Assembly: GCA_002451085.1 (NCBI GenBank)
Contig: DKBE01000080.1
Coordinates: 3,635 to 20,488, forward strand
Direction: 5' to 3'
Length of the DNA stretch: 16,854 bases
Origin: Proteobacteria bacterium UBA6908
Lineage (GTDB): Bacteria > Pseudomonadota > Gammaproteobacteria > Acidiferrobacterales > UBA6901
Positions 9,059-16,854 of this stretch are shown here, piece by piece. The translations under genes and the position numbers were made by a program. The stretch's first letter is position 1. Every line of letters begins with the position of its first letter. Below the pieces are notes generated by a model. That model was not told where the DNA came from. It did not search any database and saw nothing but the letters and a program-made list of their open reading frames with translations.

Positions 9059-10450
9059 ATGGAGGATCGCGCGGTTGCGCTCAGCGGCTTTGAGCCCGCT
9101 GCGGAGACACTCAGGGTCCCTCCCCAGTCGGTCGAGGCGGAGCAGTCCGTGCTCGGCGGGCTGATGCTCGACACCCACGCCTGGGACCGTATCGCCGACA
9201 AGGTCTCGGAAGACGACTTCTACCGCAAAGAGCACCGCCTGATCTTCCGCGCGATTGCCGCGCTCGCCGAGGCCGGCAGTCCGGCCGACGTCGTGACGGT
9301 GTCCGAATGGCTGGAAAAGGTCCACGAGCTTGCCAACGCCGGTGGGCTGTCTTACCTGGCCTCGCTTGCCAACAACACGCCCAGTGCCGCCAACATCGGC
9401 GCCTACGCCGACATCGTTCATGAGCGCGCCCTGCTGCGCAACCTGATTCATGTCGCCAATCGCATCGGCCACAGCGCCTTTCATACCGAAGGTCGCGGTG
9501 CCGCCGATATTCTCGACATGGCCGAGAAGAGCATCTTCGATATACGCGAGCAGGGCGCCCACCGTCGCGGTGGTTTCGTACCACTCAAGCCGTTGCTGAC
9601 CAAGGCCGTCGACCGCATCGACGAACTGTTTCGTTCCGAATCCGCGATCACCGGCGTTTCCACCGGATTCAAGGATCTGGACGACCTGACGTCCGGCCTG
9701 CAGCCGGGTGACCTGGTGATCGTCGCCGGTCGACCGAGCATGGGTAAAACATCGCTGGCCATGAATATTGCCGAAAATGCCGCGCTCGCCGGAAAAACGC
9801 CAGTCGCAATCTTCTCGATGGAAATGCCGGGCGAGCAGCTGGCCATGCGCATGATGGCCTCGCTCGGGCGCATCAATGCCCACAAGGTGCGCACCGGCAA
9901 GCTCGATGACGACGACTGGCCGCGCCTGACCCATGCCATTGGCATGCTCGCCGAGGCGCCCATGTTTATCGACGACACTCCAGCACTCAATCCACTGGAG
10001 TTGCGTACCCGCGCCCGCCGGCTCAAGCGTGAACATGGATTGGGCATGATCGTGGTCGACTATCTGCAGCTCATGCAGGCACCGGAAACCGGTGAGAACC
10101 GTGCCACCGAGATTTCGGCCGTCACGCGGGCACTCAAGAGCCTGGCCAAGGAGCTGAATGTCCCGGTGATTGCGCTCTCGCAGCTCAATCGCTCACTCGA
10201 ACAGCGCCCCAACAAGCGTCCGGTGATGTCCGACCTGCGAGAATCCGGCGCCATCGAACAGGACGCGGACGTGATCTTCTTCATTTACCGTGACGAAGTG
10301 TACAACGAGGACAGTCCGGACAAGGGCACGGCCGAGATCATCATCGGCAAGCAGCGCAACGGACCGACCGGCAAGGTCAAGCTGACCTTCCTGGGCGAAT
10401 ACACCCGCTTTGAAAACTACATCAGTACCGGGTACGACGAAACCTACTGA
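9059..10450 (+). CDS. dnaB: Replicative DNA helicase DnaB
   Basis: A 463-residue hexameric 5'-3' helicase that unwinds DNA at the replication fork. The N-terminal primase-interacting domain (about 20-125, PPQSVEAEQSVLGGLMLD) is joined by a linker to the RecA-like motor (about 195-455). Walker A GRPSMGKT is at 224-231, Walker B IVVDYLQLM at 331-339, SQLNRSLEQRPNKRPVMSDL covers the DNA-binding loop region (374-393), and KQRNGP (431-436) holds the arginine-finger region. Length is close to the E. coli protein (471), and no intein interrupts the P-loop or other insertion sites. A strong ribosome site GGAGGTG precedes the ATG. Position after rplI and before alr is the common gammaproteobacterial order. 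Confidence 0.97.
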   Translation: MEDRAVALSGFEPAAETLRVPPQSVEAEQSVLGGLMLDTHAWDRIADKVSEDDFYRKEHRLIFRAIAALAEAGSPADVVTVSEWLEKVHELANAGGLSYLASLANNTPSAANIGAYADIVHERALLRNLIHVANRIGHSAFHTEGRGAADILDMAEKSIFDIREQGAHRRGGFVPLKPLLTKAVDRIDELFRSESAITGVSTGFKDLDDLTSGLQPGDLVIVAGRPSMGKTSLAMNIAENAALAGKTPVAIFSMEMPGEQLAMRMMASLGRINAHKVRTGKLDDDDWPRLTHAIGMLAEAPMFIDDTPALNPLELRTRARRLKREHGLGMIVVDYLQLMQAPETGENRATEISAVTRALKSLAKELNVPVIALSQLNRSLEQRPNKRPVMSDLRESGAIEQDADVIFFIYRDEVYNEDSPDKGTAEIIIGKQRNGPTGKVKLTFLGEYTRFENYISTGYDETY

Positions 10451-10477
10451 CGCCGGACGAAAACCAGAACAGGATTC

Positions 10478-11563
10478 ATGAGACCGGCACGCGCACTGAT
10501 TAATCCGGACGCCTTGCGACACAACCTCGGACGAGTGCGGATCTTCGCGCCGCATTCCCGGGTGATGGCAATCGTCAAGGCCAATGGCTACGGCCACGGA
10601 ATCGGCTGGGCGGCCCGGGTACTGTCGGATGCCGATGGGTTTGGCGTCGCCAGCGTGGAAGACGGCGTGCTGCTGCGTGAAGCCGGGATCAGCAAGCCCA
10701 TCGTCTTGCTTGAAGGCTTCTTTCATCCGAACGAGTTGACCGACCTGACGGCACATCGTCTCGATACGGTGGTGCACCATGAAAGCCAGTTGTGGGATCT
10801 CGAGCATATCCGCGATGTACCCCATCCGATCGATGTGTGGGTCAAGGTCGATACCGGCATGCACCGCATCGGCTTTCCACCGGCGATTCTGGCTGGTGTC
10901 GCCAAGCGCCTGAAAGTCTGCATGAACGCCGGACGCATGCGGGTGATGTCGCATTTTCCGACTGCCGACAACCGCTTTGATGCCCAGACGCCAGAACAGA
11001 TCCGCCAGTTCGACGTGCTTACCCGCAACCTCAATGTCGAACGTTCGCTGGCCAACTCCGCCGGAATCGTCAACTGGCCATCGAGTCATTTTGAATGGGT
11101 ACGACCCGGCATCATGCTCTATGGCGCGAGCCCGATTATCGGCCTGCCTGCACAAGAACTCGATCTGAAACCGGTCATGACGCTGACCAGTGAACTGATT
11201 GCCGTCAACCTGCGCCGGAAGGGCGAAGCCATCGGTTATGGCGGCGACTGGCGATGCCCGGAAGACATGCCCGTCGGGGTGGTGGCCATCGGTTACGGCG
11301 ATGGTTATCCTCGGCATGCGCCCCCCGGCACGCCGGTGTTGATCCACGGTGTGCGTGTTCCGATCGTCGGGCGGGTGTCGATGGATATGGTGACCGTGGA
11401 TTTACGCGATCTGCCGGATGCCAAGGTTGGTGATCCGGTTGTGCTCTGGGGCAACGGTCTTCCGGTGGAGGAAATTGCCGAGCACTGCGGCACGATTTCC
11501 TATGAGCTGTTGTGCCGTGTCGCCGCCCGGGTGCCACGGATCGAGAGCACCATATCAGCCTGA
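10478..11563 (+). CDS. alr: Alanine racemase (PLP-dependent)
   Basis: A 361-residue cytosolic enzyme that interconverts L- and D-alanine and so supplies D-Ala for peptidoglycan. Lys34 in MAIVKANGYGHG (30-41) forms the PLP Schiff base. WVKVDTGMHRIGF (121-133), SHFPTADN (158-165) and VRPGIMLYGASP (208-219) complete the barrel, and Tyr254 in AIGYGGDW is the second catalytic base. AIGYGDGYPR (270-279) and VGRVSMDM (297-304) are the C-terminal domain signatures. Length matches the family (about 360). It follows dnaB by 27 bases and precedes radA by two bases, suggesting one transcript. It could be the biosynthetic or the only racemase; this cannot be told from the window. Confidence 0.96.
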   Translation: MRPARALINPDALRHNLGRVRIFAPHSRVMAIVKANGYGHGIGWAARVLSDADGFGVASVEDGVLLREAGISKPIVLLEGFFHPNELTDLTAHRLDTVVHHESQLWDLEHIRDVPHPIDVWVKVDTGMHRIGFPPAILAGVAKRLKVCMNAGRMRVMSHFPTADNRFDAQTPEQIRQFDVLTRNLNVERSLANSAGIVNWPSSHFEWVRPGIMLYGASPIIGLPAQELDLKPVMTLTSELIAVNLRRKGEAIGYGGDWRCPEDMPVGVVAIGYGDGYPRHAPPGTPVLIHGVRVPIVGRVSMDMVTVDLRDLPDAKVGDPVVLWGNGLPVEEIAEHCGTISYELLCRVAARVPRIESTISA

Positions 11564-11565
11564 TC

Positions 11566-12942
11566 ATGGCCACCCGGGCCAAATCGGTTTTTGCCTGCAA
11601 CGAGTGCGGCGCCCAGTCGCCAAAGTGGGTTGGCCAATGTCCGGCATGCGGTGCATGGAATTCCCTCATCGAAGCCGTTGCCGTGGCCAAGTCCGGACCG
11701 GAACGTGGCTGGCGTTTTGGCACCCCGGCCGAAGCTCCGGCGGTGCAGACCCTTGAATCCATTCCGTCCGAGCAGATTCTGCGCATCTCCAGCGGTCTGG
11801 CCGAATTCGATCGGGTGCTGGGCGGCGGGGGATTTGTTACCGGCTCGGTCACACTCATCGGTGGCGATCCGGGCATCGGCAAATCCACATTGCTGCTGCA
11901 GGCGCTGGCCGCCATCAGCCACAGCGCTCCGGTGCTGTATGTCACGGGTGAGGAGTCCGGACAACAGGTCGCACTGCGTGCCCGACGCCTGGGGCTGGCG
12001 GCCGATCAGGTGCGGCTGCTCACTGAAAACCGGGTCGAGGCGATCCTGTCACAGGCCCAGCAGGAGAAACCGGCGGTCATGGTGATCGATTCCATCCAGA
12101 CCGTATACACCGACATCCTGCAATCGGCACCCGGCAGTGTGGCACAGGTCCGCGAGTCGGCCGCGCAGCTGGTGCGTTTTGCCAAACAGACGGGAGTTGG
12201 GCTGTTTCTGGTCGGGCATGTCACGAAAGAGGGCGCGCTCGCCGGTCCGCGCGTGCTGGAACACATGGTGGACACGGTGCTGTATTTTGAAGGCGAAAGC
12301 GCCAGCCAGTTCCGTATCGTGCGCGCGATCAAGAATCGCTTCGGTGCAGTCAACGAGATCGGCGTGTTCGCCATGACCGAAACCGGCCTGCGTGAAGTCA
12401 CCAACCCATCGGCAATGTTTGTCAGTCGCCAGGGTGATGCCGTAGCCGGGAGTGTCGTCTTGGCCACGCAGGAGGGGACACGTCCGCTGCTGGTGGAAGT
12501 ACAGGCGCTGGTCGACGAAAGCCACTCACCGAACCCGCGCCGGGTGTGTGTCGGTCTCGACTCGAATCGCCTTGCCATGCTGCTGGCGGTGCTGCACCGA
12601 CATGCCGGCATCGCCATGTTTGATCAGGATGTGTTTGTGAACGTGGTCGGCGGAGTACGCGTGCTGGAACCGGCGGCCGACCTGGCGGTGCTGTGCGCGG
12701 CGGTATCGAGCCTGCGCAACCGGCCACTGGGCAAGGATTTGATCGTGTTCGGTGAAATCGGCCTGGCCGGTGAAGTGCGTCCTGTTCAACGCGGTCAGGA
12801 ACGCATCCGCGAAGCGGCCAAGCTGGGGTTCAAACGTGCAGTTCTGCCGGCCGCCAACATGCCCAAGAAGGGTGAAGCCGGTATTGAACTGGTGCCCGTC
12901 AAACGTCTGGAAGAAGCGTTGGAGGCGGTGACCACCGGCTAG
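11566..12942 (+). CDS. radA: RadA (Sms) DNA recombination/repair ATPase
   Basis: A 458-residue DnaB-like motor that promotes branch migration in homologous recombination and replication restart. The N-terminal zinc finger CNECGAQSPKWVGQCPACG (11-29) holds Cys11, 14, 25 and 28. Walker A GGDPGIGKST is at 99-108, Walker B VMVIDSIQT at 171-179, and the RadA signature KNRFG at 256-260. The C-terminal Lon-protease-like domain (from about 290) includes VVGGVRVLEPAADLAV and LIVFGEIGLAGEVRPV. The ATG at 11566, two bases after the alr stop, starts MATRAKSVFACNECG as in homologues; a longer in-frame start inside alr is less likely. It is the last gene of the plus-strand run. Confidence 0.97.
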   Translation: MATRAKSVFACNECGAQSPKWVGQCPACGAWNSLIEAVAVAKSGPERGWRFGTPAEAPAVQTLESIPSEQILRISSGLAEFDRVLGGGGFVTGSVTLIGGDPGIGKSTLLLQALAAISHSAPVLYVTGEESGQQVALRARRLGLAADQVRLLTENRVEAILSQAQQEKPAVMVIDSIQTVYTDILQSAPGSVAQVRESAAQLVRFAKQTGVGLFLVGHVTKEGALAGPRVLEHMVDTVLYFEGESASQFRIVRAIKNRFGAVNEIGVFAMTETGLREVTNPSAMFVSRQGDAVAGSVVLATQEGTRPLLVEVQALVDESHSPNPRRVCVGLDSNRLAMLLAVLHRHAGIAMFDQDVFVNVVGGVRVLEPAADLAVLCAAVSSLRNRPLGKDLIVFGEIGLAGEVRPVQRGQERIREAAKLGFKRAVLPAANMPKKGEAGIELVPVKRLEEALEAVTTG

Positions 12943-12957
12943 CCTGTATCGCTGACC

Positions 12958-12974
12958 TGTGCCATCCCGGCACA
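12958..12974. terminator. Weak hairpin between convergent radA and thioesterase genes
   Basis: TGTGCC (12958-12963) pairs with GGCACA (12969-12974) around a 5-base loop. It lies in the 49-base gap between two genes that converge, where a terminator is needed. Neither side has a good T run, so function is unproven. Confidence 0.3.
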
Positions 12975-12991
12975 TACGCACAGATTCTTCA

Positions 12992-13417
12992 TCAGCTGTT
13001 TGATTTACGCTTCTGACCCACCTTGGCGTCAAATTTTTCCTTGTTGATGACAAATCGCTCGTGCCGTCCTTTCGAGATCAGATCCACTCCATCATGGGCC
13101 TCGACCGCAAACACCAGCCGGCGCCCATCAACTTCAATCAATTCAACGCTGGCCGTGACTTCCAGGCCGGGTGGGGTCGCAGCGACGTGACTGACGTCAA
13201 TGTGTGTGCCGACGGTTTGCTCGCGTGGCCAATCGAGATGTGGATTGACGGCCTTGATGCAGGCCCATTCCAGGAATCCCACCAGGAAACCGGTGGCAAA
13301 TACCTCCGGCATGGCCACAAATTCTTCAGCTTCCGGGTAAAGCGCCGGCACGGTCTTTGTTACGGGCACCACAAAACGGTGTCGGTAGCGGATGCCGGGC
13401 TTCAGTGAATCCTTCAT
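12992..13417 (-). CDS. FlK-like hotdog-fold acyl-CoA thioesterase
   Basis: A 141-residue single-domain protein that aligns, from memory, almost end to end with fluoroacetyl-CoA thioesterase FlK of Streptomyces cattleya, starting at the shared MKD start. FVVPVTKTVPALYPE, PEVFATGFLVGFLEWAC and HVAATPPGLEVTASVEL match closely, as do the VEAHDGVD and C-terminal EKFDAKVGQK blocks. The catalytic triad of FlK is kept: Thr42, Glu50 and His77 (His76 in FlK), plus the substrate-loop glycine (Gly70). The hydrophobic gate Phe36 of FlK is Met36 here. Family members hydrolyse short acyl-CoA thioesters in the cytosol. Fluoroacetate specificity cannot be assumed, since relatives occur in bacteria with no known organofluorine chemistry. 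It is convergent to radA and separated from the FHA gene upstream by a strong terminator, so it is probably transcribed alone. Confidence 0.85.
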   Translation of the reverse strand: MKDSLKPGIRYRHRFVVPVTKTVPALYPEAEEFVAMPEVFATGFLVGFLEWACIKAVNPHLDWPREQTVGTHIDVSHVAATPPGLEVTASVELIEVDGRRLVFAVEAHDGVDLISKGRHERFVINKEKFDAKVGQKRKSNS

Positions 13418-13434
13418 TCGGTGTTGCTCTGCAT
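13414..13434 (-). other. Six-codon upstream mini-ORF overlapping the thioesterase start
   Basis: On the minus strand an ATG at 13434 opens MQSNTE and stops at TGA (13416-13414), which shares ATGA with the thioesterase ATG at 13417. It has no clear ribosome site. The arrangement could couple translation, or it could be chance. Confidence 0.25.
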
Positions 13435-13465
13435 GGCGTATTTTCTTTGTACATCACTGCGGCTA

Positions 13466-13500
13466 AAGAAAAAAGGCCGCATTCGCTGGAATACGGCCTT
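13466..13500 (-). terminator. Intrinsic terminator after the FHA gene
   Basis: Read on the minus strand, arm AAGGCCGTATTC (13500-13489) pairs with GAATGCGGCCTT (13484-13473) around a 4-base loop, with one mismatch. It is followed by TTTTTTCTTT-like sequence (complement of 13465-13474). It lies 27 bases after the FHA stop and ends the PP2C-FHA transcript, insulating the thioesterase gene. Confidence 0.88.
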
Positions 13501-13526
13501 GGGCGATGGCGCAAAACAATCTTCTG

Positions 13527-14195
13527 TTACTTCAGGTAAAACTGCATCCGCATGTCGGCAACCTCGATCATGTCGCCGTTCTTCATTTCCTCACCGGCGG
13601 CGCCGACCTTGACGCCATTCAGTTTCGGAGTCTGGCCTTCGTCTCCCGGCAGCAGCAGGTAGCGATTGCCGTTGCGGGTAATGATGCCGGCCCGTTTTCC
13701 GGAGCGACCCAGATTGGTCGTCGCCAGGTTCAGATCAATGCGCTTGCCATTGTTGGCACCGCTGAGAATAAACAATGAACCCTTCTTGGGGGAATCGGCA
13801 TCGCGTGGCTGGTCGGCCGCGGCCTTGGCCATCTGTACAGCCAGATCCTCATGTTTGGACGGACTGATAATGACGGTCTTCGCAAAATTGGGGGCGTCTT
13901 TTTTGGCGTTCTCATTGACGTAGGTCAGTGTATGGCTGCCAATCGTAACCACATCGCCGTTCTCCAGGTGATGCTTATTGACCTTCTTGTTGTTGATGAA
14001 GGTCCCGTTGGTGCTGTTCAGATCCTGGATGAACGAGTCTTCCCCGATGGTGAAGATGCTGGCATGGTTACCACTCACAGCCAGATTGTCGAGCAGGACA
14101 TCACTGCCCGGACGGCGCCCGACGTTCATGTCTCCCTGCTTGAGAATGATCTGGTCGATCACCACATCGTTAAATTTGATGATGAGCTTGGCCAT
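13527..14195 (-). CDS. Double-FHA phosphothreonine-binding protein
   Basis: A 222-residue cytosolic protein with no signal peptide or membrane segment. The first FHA domain (about 3-95) is canonical: GRRPGSD (26-32), Ser41 and NHA (43-45), and LNSTNGTFINN (59-69), the phosphothreonine pocket. A charged linker (about 98-138) contains FAKTVIISPSKH, whose Thr107 could be a phosphorylation site (inference). A second, divergent FHA-like domain (about 139-222) has LFILSGANNGKRIDL, NLGRSGKRAG and a late LNG, but lacks the SxxH core, so it may not bind phosphopeptides. It follows the PP2C gene by 81 bases on the same strand and shares its terminator, implying a joint signalling role. The pathway served is unknown; no kinase or secretion genes are adjacent. 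Confidence 0.85.
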   Translation of the reverse strand: MAKLIIKFNDVVIDQIILKQGDMNVGRRPGSDVLLDNLAVSGNHASIFTIGEDSFIQDLNSTNGTFINNKKVNKHHLENGDVVTIGSHTLTYVNENAKKDAPNFAKTVIISPSKHEDLAVQMAKAAADQPRDADSPKKGSLFILSGANNGKRIDLNLATTNLGRSGKRAGIITRNGNRYLLLPGDEGQTPKLNGVKVGAAGEEMKNGDMIEVADMRMQFYLK

Positions 14196-14276
14196 GTGAA
14201 TTCACCGCTGTTCTGAAAGTTGGTTGTAAGGTGGCAAGGTTCCGTGAGAATAATTCATGCTCAGCAGCGTCTCCCG

Positions 14277-15056
14277 TTAGTGCTGCCGTTTGCGTGAAAA
14301 CTGCCCGTCGCTGGAAATCAGGACGATGGAAACATTGTCCGGTCCACCGCGCTCATTGACCTGCTGGATCATGCTGCGAGCAGCGGCATCGAGATCTCCA
14401 GGATGACTGGAGATGTGGCTCGCGATTTCCTCATCGGTGAGTACATCGTTCAGGCCGTCCGAACAGAGCAGGTAGAGGTCGCCCGGAGCGAGATCCGTTT
14501 CACGGACATCCACTTCGACGATGGGGTCGACACCCAGTGCCCGAGTCACCAGGTTCTTGTTCACGGAGGTGCGCGCCTCCTCCGGGCTGATCAGCCCGCG
14601 GCGCAACAGTTCCTGTACCATGGAATGATCTTCGGTGATCTGGCTAAGCGCACCGTGACGATAACGGTAAAGCCGCGAATCACCAACATGGGCCACGGTC
14701 ACGTGGTCATCACTGAATACCGCGGCGACAATCGTGGTACCCATACCGGACTGTTCCGGACGCGTCATTGACGCCTGGTGTATGGCGGCATTGGCCGACT
14801 TGATCGCATCCACCAGCAGCGCGGAGTCGTCTGCACCACTGTTGGTCGAGGGTACGTGGGTGCCGGCAAAGGCGTTGAGCAGATGCTGGGTGACCTGATC
14901 GATGGCCATGGCGCTGGCGACTTCACCGGCCAGGTGTCCGCCCATGCCATCGGCCAGCACAGCCAGTCCGCTCTCTGGAACAATCACAAAGCAGTCTTCG
15001 TTGTGCTCTCGCACCATGCCGGGATCGGTCCGGCCGGTCATTACGAGGCTGCTCAT
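14277..15056 (-). CDS. PP2C-family (PPM/Stp1-like) Ser/Thr protein phosphatase
   Basis: A 259-residue soluble metal-dependent phosphatase that removes phosphate from Ser/Thr of proteins. The standard bacterial PP2C motifs are all present: REHNEDCF (16-23), VLADGMGGHLAGEVAS (33-48), SGMGTTIVAAVF (103-114), VAHVGDSRLYRYR (121-133), ITEDHSMVQELLRRG (140-154), LLCSDGLNDVLTDEEI (196-211) and GGPDNVSIVLI (237-247). Metal-binding Asp21, Asp36, Asp200 and Asp240 are intact, so it should be active. The ATG at 15056 is chosen because the domain begins at once after MSSLVMTGRTDPG and a GGGGA site precedes it by four bases; an in-frame start at 15206 would add about 50 non-homologous residues. It is the first gene of a PP2C-FHA pair. 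Its cognate kinase is not in the window. Confidence 0.92.
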   Translation of the reverse strand: MSSLVMTGRTDPGMVREHNEDCFVIVPESGLAVLADGMGGHLAGEVASAMAIDQVTQHLLNAFAGTHVPSTNSGADDSALLVDAIKSANAAIHQASMTRPEQSGMGTTIVAAVFSDDHVTVAHVGDSRLYRYRHGALSQITEDHSMVQELLRRGLISPEEARTSVNKNLVTRALGVDPIVEVDVRETDLAPGDLYLLCSDGLNDVLTDEEIASHISSHPGDLDAAARSMIQQVNERGGPDNVSIVLISSDGQFSRKRQH

Positions 15057-15255
15057 GCGTTCCCCGCGTTGAAGGTTATATTCCACAGCTTCAGTTCGTT
15101 CACGACGCCCAGGGAAAACAGGTTGGAATGGCCGTTGCGCATAATTCGTGGCCGTTGAGTGAATTGGAGACGTCGTGCTGGAAGAGCAAAGAATGCGCCC
15201 GGACAACCACTCCGTCCGTTCCGTGCAGCTGTCCTGCGACCATCCCCAAACCCCG

Positions 15256-15285
15256 TTTATTCTCGAAAAAGTGCATGCTAATCAA
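15256..15285 (-). promoter_or_regulatory. Candidate promoter for the PP2C-FHA pair
   Basis: On the minus strand TTGATT (15285-15280) is followed after 18 bases by AATAAA (15261-15256), each a 4-of-6 match to sigma70 hexamers, inside an AT-rich stretch that could act as an UP-like element. A second -10-like TATAAC lies about 17 bases before the start codon region but lacks a -35. Both are weak. Confidence 0.3.
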
Positions 15286-15300
15286 CTATTAATAAATAGT
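15285..15300. repeat. AT-rich inverted repeat
   Basis: ACTATT-AATA-AATAGT is a perfect 6-base inverted repeat with a 4-base spacer. It overlaps the upstream edge of the candidate minus-strand promoter, a position where a dimeric regulator could bind. No regulator can be named. Confidence 0.4.
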
Positions 15301-15340
15301 ACATAAAGCGAAAAATAGCAAAAACGGGACGCAAACCGGC

Positions 15341-16596
<1,256 letters not shown>

Positions 16597-16598
16597 GA

Positions 16599-16854
16599 TC
16601 AGATATCACGCAGCAATTCGTTGATACCGACCTTGGAGCGGGTCTTCGCGTCGACCTGCTTTACGATCACGGCACAATACAGCGAATACTTGCCGTCCTT
16701 GGAAGGCAGATTACCGGAGACGACCACGGAACCGGCGGGAATACGGCCATAGCTGACATCGCCGGTCTCGCGGTTGTAGATCTTGGTGCTCTGACCGATG
16801 TAGACGCCCATTGATATGACCGAACCTTCCTCGACGATCACGCCTTCGACCACT
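16599..16854 (-). CDS. dapD: Tetrahydrodipicolinate N-succinyltransferase (5' end missing)
   Basis: The last 84 codons of DapD are visible; the frame is open to the window edge, so the N-terminal and most of the hexapeptide-repeat region are missing. DapD transfers succinyl from succinyl-CoA to tetrahydrodipicolinate in lysine/diaminopimelate synthesis. The visible stretch matches E. coli DapD nearly residue for residue: [49 protein letters not shown] and [18 protein letters not shown], ending INELLRDI. The GTG near the edge is internal, since homologous Val-Val-Glu sequence continues through it. It is the first visible gene of a dapD-small gene-dapE operon, so both succinylase-branch enzymes are co-expressed. 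Confidence 0.95.
   Translation of the reverse strand, partial: VVEGVIVEEGSVISMGVYIGQSTKIYNRETGDVSYGRIPAGSVVVSGNLPSKDGKYSLYCAVIVKQVDAKTRSKVGINELLRDI

Larger units (their letters stand above)
15057..15340. other. Intergenic region upstream of the PP2C gene
   Basis: This 284-base gap between dapE and the PP2C gene (both minus strand) is the longest gap in the window. I see no convincing gene in it. The part next to dapE (about 15240-15325) is markedly AT-rich compared with the surroundings and holds a short inverted repeat and a candidate promoter. The part nearer the PP2C gene has normal composition and would be a leader of about 190 bases if that promoter is used. Confidence 0.6.

Noticed and set aside
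8783..10036. Long minus-strand open frame (417 codons) opposite rplI and dnaB
   Set aside because: It crosses two well-identified genes and an intergenic gap on the other strand and has no domain of its own.
9059..10450. Possible intein in DnaB
   Set aside because: DnaB is a common intein host, but the gene is of normal length (463 residues) and the P-loop and later motifs are uninterrupted.
10193..11347. Long minus-strand open frame (384 codons) opposite dnaB and alr
   Set aside because: It is antisense to clear DnaB and alanine racemase sequence; composition-driven.
14196..14276. Sigma-E-like promoter (GGAACC with downstream TCAGA) before the FHA gene
   Set aside because: The spacing between the two elements is about 20 bases, too long for the sigma-E consensus, and the -10 match is poor.
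13527..15056. PP2C-FHA pair as part of a type VI secretion cluster
   Set aside because: No secretion structural genes or PpkA-type kinase are in the window; the flanking genes are a thioesterase and dapE.
15100..15285. 61-codon minus-strand frame in the gap upstream of the PP2C gene
   Set aside because: It has no ribosome site, no domain, and a composition unlike the nearby genes; I treat it as leader or spacer.

Overview
This window looks like a chromosomal, GC-rich segment of a non-enteric gammaproteobacterium. The gene order hflK-hflC-DUF2065-hisZ-purA-tRNA-Leu-rnr-rlmB-rpsF-rpsR-rplI-dnaB-alr is the one I know from Pseudomonas and related lineages. A HisZ gene (absent in enterics) and tRNA-Leu between purA and rnr agree with that. 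I cannot assign a genus. I see no insertion sequences, CRISPR arrays, integrases, phage genes or rRNA.

Layout. Positions 1-4415 (+) hold the 3' end of hflK, hflC, a 63-residue DUF2065 membrane protein, hisZ and purA, tightly packed with two ATG overlaps or near-overlaps. Positions 4444-4562 (-) hold an intrinsic terminator and a tRNA-Leu(CAG) gene with encoded CCA, facing purA. Positions 4623-7668 (+) hold rnr and rlmB, separated by one base. A clear sigma70-type promoter at 7677-7705 and a structured leader precede the ribosomal protein genes rpsF, rpsR and rplI. These are followed by dnaB, alr and radA (+, to 12942).

After radA the orientation flips, and everything to the end is on the minus strand. 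First comes a single hotdog thioesterase gene closely resembling fluoroacetyl-CoA thioesterase FlK (12992-13417). Next is a PP2C phosphatase plus double-FHA protein pair (15056 down to 13527) ending in a strong terminator. Last is a lysine-biosynthesis operon: dapD (cut by the window edge), an unreported-looking 42-residue His-rich one-helix membrane protein, and dapE, joined by a 2-base gap and a 4-base overlap.

How it works together. The left and central parts are housekeeping: FtsH protease regulation (HflKC), histidine and purine synthesis, RNA decay and rRNA methylation, 30S/50S proteins, replication fork helicase, cell-wall D-alanine, and recombination (RadA). The right part is more lineage-specific: a Ser/Thr phospho-signalling pair without a kinase in view, the FlK-like thioesterase, and diaminopimelate/lysine synthesis. 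The best candidates for something undescribed are the FlK-like thioesterase with a conserved catalytic triad but a changed gating residue, and the small membrane protein embedded between dapD and dapE.
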